From Mansonella perstans (lineage: Eukaryota > Nematoda > Chromadorea > Rhabditida > Onchocercidae): a stretch of 17,890 bases of DNA. Made by a program: the position numbers and the translations under genes. Shown here piece by piece: positions 10,901 through 17,890 of the stretch. The first letter of the stretch is position 1. The number at the start of each line of letters is the position of its first letter. The DNA lies in NCBI GenBank assembly GCA_037074765.1, contig JBAMDO010000455.1, forward strand, positions 1-17,890. The letters are read 5' to 3'. Under the pieces are notes generated by a model. The model was not told where the DNA came from. It searched no databases and worked only from the letters and a program-made list of their open reading frames with translations.

Positions 10901-13782
10901 AAAGTTTTTCTTTTATATGTTTCATTTTAGGATTCTTTTTTTTTTTTGTTTTAGAAGATGGAATACCGGTAATAACAGAACATCCACTCGATGTAATTGT
11001 TGCAAAAGGTGAACCAGCAACATTAAATTGTGCAGCCAAAGGTCCGGATATACAAATTACGTGGTTCAAAGATGGAGAACCGGTGATCACAAATAATGAA
11101 GAAAAGAATTCACATCGTTTGGTGCTTCATACCGGTGCTTTATTTCTACTTCGAGTTAATAATGGTAAGTTTGCAAACTTTTGCATTTTCAGTAAAAGAT
11201 ATGTTGATTATTAATGATGTCATTAGTTCTTATTTTGTATATTTCAATTTAAGAATTAATTTAATCAATAGTTTATAGTGGTAAAAATGATAGTTTGCCC
11301 GTATTGGTGATATGTAGTTAACAAAAACGGCGAGGAACTCATTGCAATAAACTATCAATAAAATTTCTCTATATTCTAATAGAATATGTTCTTGAATTGT
11401 TCAAGTTTTGCTTTCTTTTAAAATTAATTGTTTTGCTGGGTAATATAACTTTGTGGGTAACGTTGACATGTTGACACTCAAAATGTGACATGAGGTTTAT
11501 CACCTTGACCGTCTTTTTTTTTTTTGTAATTAATATTATAACCCATATTGCTGTTACACTGTTAGAATAATGCAGTTTGAAATACTTGTCGAGATTTTAT
11601 ACGATAGCTTCTTCAATTAGAAGAATAGCCCTTTAAGAATCAATTCGGCAGATTTCAAGTGTGTTGATTGATTTCATTTCAGGTAAGGGAAAAGATGCAG
11701 ATTCGGGGACATATTATTGTGTTGCAAAAAATAAATACGGTGAGGTGTGGTCAAGAGAGGCATCGCTCAAGATTGCCATGTTGCGGGATGATTTCAGGAT
11801 AAGACCGAGACCAATACAGGTGGCTTAGAAAAAAAAACATGGAAATCTCGAAAATTTTCGTTAGGATATATCAGTTAATTCTGTGTTTTGAGACTTGCTA
11901 TAATTGTGAGATCGATCAGTTGAGGCGCTGGATGTTGTTAAATTTCACAAATTTATTTCGTCTTGATTTTTTCTTCAATAGTTGGGAATTGTCTGCTTAA
12001 TTCGTCTCTTGTTGTTAATTTCAATTTGGTCATTAATTTTAAAAATATTTGTATCTTAATAAAGTGATTACATTGCAAATTAAAAGTAATATATGTTTAT
12101 TTATAGGCAGTGATTGGTAACAGGGCGGTTTTAGAATGCTCTCCGCCTCGTGGCTTTCCAGAGCCAGTTGTTTCGTGGCGTAAAGATGAACGAGATATAC
12201 GTCCACAGGATGAAGATGGTATTGTGCTACATCCAAGTGGTAATCTTGTCATCGAAAAGGTAACGATAGATTGAAAATTCTTTTGTTATTTCATATATGA
12301 AAAAGAGGATAAATATATGGAACAAATACATTATTTTTTAGAATAAATAAAGGAAAAGAAAATTAAATGAAAGAAACCAAATAGTTCAGTAATTTTTTAC
12401 ATCTTCATCAGGTGCAACGATCTGATGCTGGTTTTTATCAGTGTGTAGCAACAAATATGGTAGGTGAAAGAGTATCAAATCCAGCACGCTTATCTGTGTA
12501 TGAAAAGCCTTATTTTTTGGTATGTTTATGCTAATATTAATCACAGTTATGCTAGAAATTCCAGCTACTTTGCCAATCTCGTTAGTATTAAAAAATTTTA
12601 GTAAATGATATCACATATAATGAATACAATATTGATGACAATTGTTAAATGTAAAATCCTTCCTGAAAGAAAGATAATTATTGTTGGCATACTTTAGCGT
12701 TTTAGTGGCACTGAGAAAGCAATTCATTGAGCATTGCATATATATCATGAGCTTTCATTAGTAGCCTAAAAGCATTCATTTTTTTTTTCAGGTTTTATCC
12801 CTTTTCATCTAAAGCAATAAAGAAATTTTATTTCCAACCCAATAAATGGTATTATATTCCAGCAAAAGCCACAAAACTTAACAGTCGAAGTAGGATCATC
12901 AGTTTTATTCGACTGCCGTGTTTCCGGTGATCCGATGCCTTCAATATCATGGAAGAAAAGAAATCAGCAGATGCCTGTTGGTCGAGCTTACATCGCATCA
13001 GATAATCGCGGCTTGCGCATAGATAAGTGAGTTTTGTTAGGGAGGATATTATGGATATTACCTTTTGTAACTGCATTCATTATCATAATCTTCTGTTGAT
13101 TGAATAAAGTTCACGACACTACATTTAGTTTGAAGCTCTTTATTAATGAAATTTCTCATCAAACTCTTCAGATTTTATGCGTTTTTCTTGCAGGGTTCAG
13201 CCAAATGATGCAGGAGAATATATTTGTCAGGCGAAAAATCCAGCCGGAAGCATAGAAACATCAGCTCTGCTAACTGTACATGCTGCACCATCTTTTACAA
13301 AAACTCCGCGTGATATACTTGTTGACTCTGGCTCTACTGCAAAATTTCGATGCGAGGCAGAAGGCCAGCCGCAACCAGCACTGTTTTGGTCAAGAGAAGG
13401 CCAACAGGTTTAATTCTTTTTTCTTCACTCATGTAGAATTAGTCTGTATTAAAAAAAGCATAATGTTAAAGAAATCATTGTTTTTCGCTTTTAATTGATT
13501 ACCATTTATTCAGGCTTGGTTTTTTCATCGCAACAGACTGATATATATTCAGAAATAAAATATATCTTGGAATTGAGAGATTTCACAAACACTGCTGATT
13601 TTGATTTTAGGAGGTATTCTTTCCGGGTCACATTTCTTCAGACGGAAGAATAAAGGTGTCTTTTGATGGTGATCTTACTGTTGCGGATGTAAGACCTGTT
13701 GACGAAGGCAATTACGTTTGTGCTGCAATGAACCTAGCCGGAAGTAGTCTTACTAAAGCTACGCTAAAAGTAACCAGTAAAA
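7879..13782 (+). CDS. sax-3: Roundabout/SAX-3 axon-guidance receptor, 5' part (signal peptide and Ig1-4), 3' incomplete
   Basis: Robo-family receptors are single-pass neuronal surface proteins that bind the secreted ligand Slit through their N-terminal Ig domains and mediate repulsion from the midline. I built the model by eye as join(7879-7996, 10955-11164, 11683-11819, 12107-12259, 12412-12519, 12863-13026, 13194-13407, 13611-13782). It gives 425 codons without a stop, and all junction phases agree. Residues 1-35 are a signal peptide. Ig1 is about 44-141 (C65, W76, C122), Ig2 about 146-236 (C166, W179, C217), Ig3 about 239-326 (C260, W272, C308) and Ig4 about 329-423 (C350, W362, C405). Each domain has its disulphide pair, core Trp and the D-x-G-x-Y-x-C type motif (DEGNYVC in Ig4). 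Robo/SAX-3 signatures include LRDDFRIRPR between Ig1 and Ig2, and SPPRGFPEPVVSWRKD in Ig2. One N-glycosylation sequon (NLT) starts at N247. Robo proteins normally continue with Ig5, three FNIII domains, one membrane segment and a long cytoplasmic tail; those exons are outside the window. Family assignment is very secure; ortholog naming rests on recall, not on a search. Confidence 0.95.
7997..10954 (+). other. sax-3 intron 1 (2958 bp)
   Basis: It runs from GTTAGT to GTTTTAG, inferred from phase matching of exons 1 and 2. It is AT-rich with no exon-like interval detected. It includes T8 followed by A22 at 8764-8793 and several T-runs. Long first introns of developmental genes often hold enhancers; nothing specific can be pointed to here. 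Confidence 0.8.
8764..8793. repeat. T8A22 homopolymer junction
   Basis: Eight T then 22 A inside intron 1. The A run could look like a retroposon tail, but I see no element body or target-site duplication around it. Confidence 0.8.
10955..11164 (+). CDS. sax-3: sax-3 exon 2: most of Ig1
   Basis: The exon follows a T-run ending in GTTTTAG and opens with two bases of a split codon. It encodes residues 41-109, from DGIPVITEHP to LFLLRVNN, and includes the first Ig1 cysteine (C65 in TLNCAAK) and the core tryptophan (W76 in ITWFKDGEPV). It ends with one base before a consensus GTAAGT donor at 11165. Ig1 is the principal Slit-contacting domain in characterised Robo proteins. Confidence 0.95.
11165..11682 (+). 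other. sax-3 intron 2 (518 bp)
   Basis: GTAAGT to TTTCAG. It is AT-rich with no internal features beyond a T-run near 11515-11525. Retention would introduce a stop about 16 codons in. Confidence 0.9.
11683..11819 (+). CDS. sax-3: sax-3 exon 3: end of Ig1 and Ig1-Ig2 linker
   Basis: The acceptor is ATTTCATTTCAG. The first two bases complete G110, and residues 111-155 follow. They contain the second Ig1 cysteine in DSGTYYCVAKNKYGE (C122) and the linker LRDDFRIRPRPIQ, which is strongly Robo-like. The exon ends in phase 0 at CAG before GTGGCT, a weak donor; reading through gives a TAG two codons later. The exon itself begins with GTAAGG, so the acceptor is directly followed by a donor-like sequence (see findings). 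Confidence 0.95.
12107..12259 (+). CDS. sax-3: sax-3 exon 4: first part of Ig2
   Basis: It opens in phase 0 after TTTATTTATAG and has 51 codons, residues 156-206. It carries the first Ig2 cysteine (C166 in AVLECSPPRGFPEP) and tryptophan (W179 in VVSWRKDERDIRP), then HPSGNLVIEK, the typical strand E of an I-set domain. It ends in phase 0 at AAG before GTAACG. The SPPRGFPEP segment is one of the clearest Robo signatures in the window. Confidence 0.95.
12412..12519 (+). CDS. sax-3: sax-3 exon 5: end of Ig2
   Basis: Thirty-six codons, phase 0 to phase 0, follow a CATCTTCATCAG acceptor. Residues 207-242 include the second Ig2 cysteine (C217) in SDAGFYQCVATNMVGERVSN, followed by the start of the Ig2-Ig3 linker (YEKPYFL). 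The donor is GTATGT at 12520. Confidence 0.95.
12520..12862 (+). other. sax-3 intron 5 (343 bp) with a decoy acceptor
   Basis: GTATGT to TATATTCCAG. A stronger-looking T-run acceptor (TTTTTTTTCAG, ending 12791) lies 71 bp before the acceptor that is actually in frame. Its use would add an in-frame TAA at 12810-12812. Confidence 0.85.
12863..13026 (+). CDS. sax-3: sax-3 exon 6: first part of Ig3
   Basis: The acceptor is TATATTCCAG. Fifty-four codons plus two bases encode residues 243-296, starting QKPQNLTVEVGSSVLFDC (C260) and running through SISWKKRNQQMPV (W272) to DNRGLRID. The only N-glycosylation sequon seen in Ig1-4 (NLT, N247) lies here. The exon ends AA before GTGAGT at 13027; K297 is completed by the first base of exon 7. 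Confidence 0.95.
13194..13407 (+). CDS. sax-3: sax-3 exon 7: end of Ig3 and first part of Ig4
   Basis: It follows GTTTTTCTTGCAG. One base completes K297, then 71 codons encode residues 298-368. The second Ig3 cysteine (C308) lies in NDAGEYICQAKNPAG. Ig4 then starts at PSFTKTPRDILVDSG, with C350 in AKFRCEAEGQPQP and W362 in LFWSREGQQ. The donor is CAG before GTTTAA, which is weak, and reading through gives an immediate TAA. Confidence 0.95.
13611..13782 (+). CDS. sax-3: sax-3 exon 8: end of Ig4
   Basis: It follows TTGATTTTAG and has 57 codons plus one base, residues 369-425. The second Ig4 cysteine (C405) lies in DEGNYVCAAMNLAGSSLTK. I chose the GTGAGT donor at 13783 because the extra residues KVTSK continue the family pattern after Ig4. 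An internal GTAACC at 13770 could act as an alternative, phase-0 donor. This is the last exon I can support for the full-length receptor. Confidence 0.92.
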
Positions 13783-14579
13783 GTGAGTCTTTTATAATGA
13801 ACTATATAAGAAAAATTCATTCTTGAACAATCTGTGCCTACTGTGACTTATCGTAGCGAATATGTGATCCATAGAACAGTGATGGCTTTTGTAACAGATG
13901 GATATTTTCCTGATAAATTGAAAGCTATCCTCATTCGAACACTATCTTTCAAATCTTACTCGTATTATTCATGTCTGTTACATGGGCGTCCTTGAAAGAT
14001 GATAAATCAGAACTAAACTTTCTGAAGATTGTGAAAGTCATCGATTTTACAATCACTGTCTAACAGTGGACAATTCAATTTTAATTTTTTTTATTTAAAA
14101 AAAAAATATTCACCAGTCATTTTTGATTAAATAAAACAGTCTGTTGGTTGATTTCAGCAAACCGATATGCGGTTAAATGTAATAGAATGGTTATTATTAA
14201 CTTGAAATACGGTGCACTTGACAGCTAGTCTGAATTTTCTTGGTACGTAGGTCTTTCTAGGAAAACTTTATATAGAAATGGAAAACTTGAATAATCAGTA
14301 GTTTCTGTGGGTTTTTCCTATCCCAGATTACTGTCATATTATACAGTACGGAAATCTCATTGCAATAGCAAATAAATTTGATGCAGTATTTATTGAATGG
14401 CAGTTTTTTTAGTTTCAAAGCAGTGCAGTCGATACATTCCCTAACTTTATAGTTGTATATGATAAAATTCTCTCATTACTTCGGCCATTTCTTCTTCCTT
14501 CGTATTTCTTCATCATTTCTATAATTTTGCTTGGAACATTAATTTGACTATTTCTAACTATATATTTTATTTTTGACAG

Positions 14580-14734
14580 CATTTAATCGTTTAGTTGTTA
14601 GCTTATCGCTTACTCGTTGTTCGAAGCTCTTATCAGGACTACCCTACTTACAATGTTCACAGAAGAAGAAACATAACGGTGTGAGGAATAATAATTGTTT
14701 TAGTGATTGTCGATACTCTCTATTGGATATTTAG
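14580..14734 (+). CDS. Candidate alternative 3'-terminal exon of sax-3 (soluble Ig1-4 isoform)
   Basis: An acceptor-like stretch (CTAAC at 14555-14559, then T-rich sequence ending TTTTTGACAG) ends at 14579. Entering in the phase-1 frame left by exon 8 gives 51 codons, counting the split one, before TAG at 14732-14734. The tail is basic with four cysteines (motifs LVVSLSLTRCSKLL, YLQCSQKKKHNG, CFSDCRYSLLDI) and has no membrane segment. AATAAA follows 26 bp after the stop. The resulting protein would be about 476 residues: signal peptide, Ig1-4 and a short Cys/Lys tail. I do not recognise the tail in any family. At this base composition an open run of about 50 codons is uncommon (of the order of 2%, my estimate), but not impossible. 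It could be chance. Confidence 0.35.
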
Positions 14735-14759
14735 TAAAATAACATTAATAACCATAGCT

Positions 14760-14765
14760 AATAAA
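14760..14765 (+). terminator. Candidate poly(A) signal AATAAA
   Basis: A canonical AATAAA lies 26 bp beyond the TAG of the candidate terminal exon, at a spacing common for short nematode 3' UTRs. The motif is frequent in AT-rich DNA, so its weight comes only from its position after an open acceptor-linked frame. Confidence 0.3.
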
Positions 14766-17687
14766 GATTTTACAATTAAAATTTTCATTCACAGCCAAAG
14801 TCTTTGTAGATTTCATTTGCTGGTTTATTAGTTAGCGTTTTGCGCATATTTGGAAATTAAAATAGTTTTTCTTATACTTTATTGCAAAATTTTTGTTTGA
14901 GAAAAATGAATTGAAATGTAAAATTTATGAGAATTTCCAAGAACATTTGTTTGTCCAAGCTTTTTCTAACGTTCGAATGTGTAATGAAAAGCTTTAAATT
15001 TTCGTGCATGTCATTACATCTGGTAACATTTTTCATTAGCAAATGTTTAATTTCGTCTTTACATCGAGATCTTTTACAGATTTATTAATCTTATTTTTAT
15101 ATGTGATAAACAAATGTTTGATGTCTGCTTGGGTTGATAGGAATGCTGTTAGGTTGGTTATTTTTATGACTGTAGAATTGTAACTGCGGTGTTACTTACT
15201 TAATACTATAATGTGAATTCCATCGTTTTCTCTGTGCGAATATAACATTTCAATTTTTTCATAATCTTTTTTAAAAGCTTCCTCTATAAATATTTGCCAG
15301 TTAAAAGAGATTGTAATAAATGTAAATTCTTTTTGGAAAAGTTTCTGGAACGAATTTTGCTCTGTCATTCTATCAAATGTGTCATTTTGAAAGTTTAAAC
15401 AAAGTCTATAAGTTCAAAAATCCGACTAATGGAAAAGCAAATGTTTACGCTGTATTTGTACTGCTTACTTATGGAATGCTGTATGTCGTTTGTTTGGTGG
15501 AACTGATGGTTATCAGTAGTGTGTTGTTGAAATAACGATAGATTTTCATATGTTTCTTCAGTCGGGCGGACAAGAAGATAAACTAAGCTTTTCTTCATAG
15601 TTTTTTTTTTTCCATTCATCAAAGTTCAGAATTATTTGTTAGTATCGTTCTGATCATTGAAAAATGAATTAGTGAGTTGATGCTAAATATTTGCAAAATA
15701 CGATTGTTTTGCAATGATTTCTTTAAGGAATGAGTAAGGACTGTTTATAAATTATTATGTGCCAATGTGTCTATTTAATTATTTCGTTACAAATAATCTC
15801 AGAGATTCCTTCTTGATCTATCCGAAATGATATATTTGCTTTTGCTGTGATTTAATTTTAATCCCTTTTTAACCGTTAGTGACCTGAATTTTTCCATCGT
15901 TTCACGCTTATTTTCCTTCTCTGTTACAAATATCTTTTAACAGTAACAAAATTTATACATACTAAATTTCTCGAAAAATATTTTGAGTTAGGTATTTTAA
16001 GTAGCATAAAAGAAGAAGCTATAAATTTAAGATTTTATCAAACTTACCTAAATTCTGTTTTTTTTTTTTTCTTTAGAAAATATTTTTAGATATATGTTGT
16101 GCACGGAAATCGGATTCATTTTCATATGAAAAAGAATTCATTAAAAGCAGTTGTATAGAAGGAAATTATTTTTAGTTTCTTATTGGAATTACTAATGAGA
16201 AGATTGTTCCATCATTCATTCATTCAAGCAATTGTACAATTTGCTTGATGAGTAATCAACAGACCATAAAAACTATCACTTCCGTTAACGAATATTAACA
16301 CTGATCCTTTAATTAGCAAATATAGCTAATACACGGTTTATTTGAGCTGCAAAAGTTGAAGGGAACTGCATAATTCTGTTTGTCACACACTGAGAGGGAT
16401 TTTTCATCAATTCTTCGTTTCATGAAATTTGTATCATTAACTAACAGTAATCATCCATTTGGACTATTTTTCAGTTCGTCATTATAGTTAAAAGAATAAG
16501 TTAAACTTTATGGGATTTTATCATTACATTGAATTTAACAATTTCAGGGTCGCACTTATGTCGGTTAAGTTGGTTAGTTTTGTAAGCATCACGTTTGAAT
16601 TCAGTAATACTATAACTAATAACAAAGATAGGAAGGGACATAACAAAATGAATATTGAAAAAGTTAAATTGAAGTTTTCAAAAGATTTTTCTATTACTGT
16701 CTGAGTGGTTATATTAGACTTTTTAATTCCAGTTCTATAATAATTTTCTTCATATATCGCATGTAGACTTGCAAGGTCATTGTAATTTCCTTTAGAAAAC
16801 ACAAATTTTATAAAATTTTGTAGCACTCCTTTCTTTATTTTGGGAAGATTTGGAAAAAATGTAATTAGAATTTTCGGAAACTGAAGTCGCTATGCTAAGA
16901 TTGATATGTGCAAGCTCTAAACTTGTTTTTAGTGCAAATTAAAAAAAGTTTGAGTAATTTTTGAGTATGGAAGTTGGAAAAAATGATAATAGTTTTAAGA
17001 AGATTCGGGATAATTGCTTGTCAAAATGTAAACATTTAAAAACATGCAGGTATCCTGGTCCATTTCATTTCACAATTATACAAATTCCTGGTAAATAGAT
17101 AATTGCCCAATGTTGATTGCGCCGAATGTCAGCATTCCCATCATCAAGAAAAAAAATGAAAGTATTAATCAAACAAAGTTTTTATATTCATACGTTAACA
17201 GGTTTCTGAGAAAGGCATCACCATAATTTAATACTTTACAGTATGTTTACTTGTATCAGTCGTATGCAGCATTGGACAATTATCAAAATCAGCTATTAAA
17301 TAGGAGCTTTGTTAGAGGTAAAAGATAAGCGAAAATGTCATAGGAAAAGAGAAAACGTTTGAGATTAAAGTATACGGTTTATTTACTGTTTATTTACTTT
17401 AGTTGCATCAAATGACAGCTATAATATTTCTTTTAGCAACCTGTTAATACAGTTACAAATTCCAAATATTTAATTTCTTTTCTTGTTTTATTTATTCAGT
17501 AATTTCGATTAATAATTATGTTCACAGTAAGCAGGTGCAAAAGCTTTTATAGTTCCTTTGAAATTTGAGATGATTGGAAAGGATCACGATTGGTTTGCAT
17601 GCTGTACCGAAATGATGTTTCAGTTTACGATTAGATCTTTTATTCTATATAATAGCCGGAGTTTATGAGGCATTACTCTTTTATTCG

Positions 17688-17692
<5 letters not shown>

Positions 17693-17720
<28 letters not shown>
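17693..17720. repeat. TA dinucleotide repeat, 14 units
   Basis: A pure TA run near the right edge, in intron 8. It is likely length-variable between individuals. Confidence 0.9.
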
Positions 17721-17723
<3 letters not shown>

Positions 17724-17890
17724 AATACTAGATTGATTAATGAGTTATTTATGCAACGGAAATCAGATGTTGTGCAGGCATAGAGATAGTTTGATTTCCA
17801 GAATAATAAGAAGAAATGACCAGATAGTTATTTGGCACTAACTGCTGGTGATTGGGAAGATAATTTGTGTATTGGCTTGGGTATTTACAT

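Larger units (their letters stand above)
13783..17890 (+). other. sax-3 intron 8, at least 4.1 kb, running off the window
   Basis: It starts at GTGAGT. I searched it for an Ig5-like exon (Cys, Trp-x-(K/R)-(D/N), Asp-x-Gly-x-Tyr-x-Cys) in the required phase and found none, so Ig5 should be downstream of 17890. The only exon-like stretch is the candidate terminal exon at 14580-14734. The rest is AT-rich with ATTC repeats near 16210-16225 and a TA repeat near the end. Confidence 0.75.

Noticed and set aside
10854..11090. 78-codon frame on the - strand across exon 2
   Set aside because: It is antisense to the sax-3 Ig1 exon and merely reflects its higher G+C.
13408..13498. Continuation of the exon 7 frame, or a frame running past 13407
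   Set aside because: The true frame stops at once (GTT TAA) after CAG, and the other open frame is not the Ig frame; exon 8 resumes Ig4 cleanly.
16510..16826. Overlapping 64-codon (+) and 100-codon (-) frames, with an acceptor-like TTTCAG near 16547
   Set aside because: The + frame in the phase required by sax-3 stops after about a dozen codons, neither strand shows Ig or FNIII motifs, and the two frames shadow each other.

Overview
The window is AT-rich eukaryotic DNA (roughly 70% A+T by eye) dominated by non-coding sequence. It carries the 5' part of one recognisable gene on the + strand: a Roundabout (Robo/SAX-3) axon-guidance receptor. Split codons, introns of about 150-500 bp, T-rich acceptors of the TTTCAG/TTTTAG/TTATAG kind and a protein closest to nematode SAX-3 suggest a nematode. 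The loose acceptors, AT bias and intron sizes fit a spirurid or filarial-type worm better than Caenorhabditis, but that placement is inference.

Layout: 1 to about 7494 has no gene I can support. It holds homopolymer tracts, ATT, CT and TA microsatellites, a 21-bp palindrome between two CT tracts at 5545-5565, and a less AT-rich island at 6541-6665. From 7495 to 7878 lies a probable 5' leader, preceded by a strong acceptor-like site and crowded with upstream ATGs. Exon 1 (7879-7996) encodes a signal peptide. Seven further exons (10955-11164, 11683-11819, 12107-12259, 12412-12519, 12863-13026, 13194-13407, 13611-13782) encode immunoglobulin domains 1-4. Every exon-exon junction is phase-compatible, giving 425 codons with no internal stop. 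The Ig5, fibronectin III, transmembrane and cytoplasmic exons are not visible and should lie beyond 17890.

The last 4.1 kb is the start of a long intron 8. Within it, an acceptor at 14578-14579 opens a 51-codon tail in the phase left by exon 8. It ends at a TAG followed 26 bp later by AATAAA. This is a candidate alternative terminal exon that would give a soluble, membrane-free Ig1-4 isoform of about 476 residues. It is the most interesting hypothesis here and needs transcript evidence.

The Ig1-4 region is the Slit-facing end of the receptor. If the terminal exon is real, the locus could make both a repulsive guidance receptor and a secreted Slit-binding decoy.
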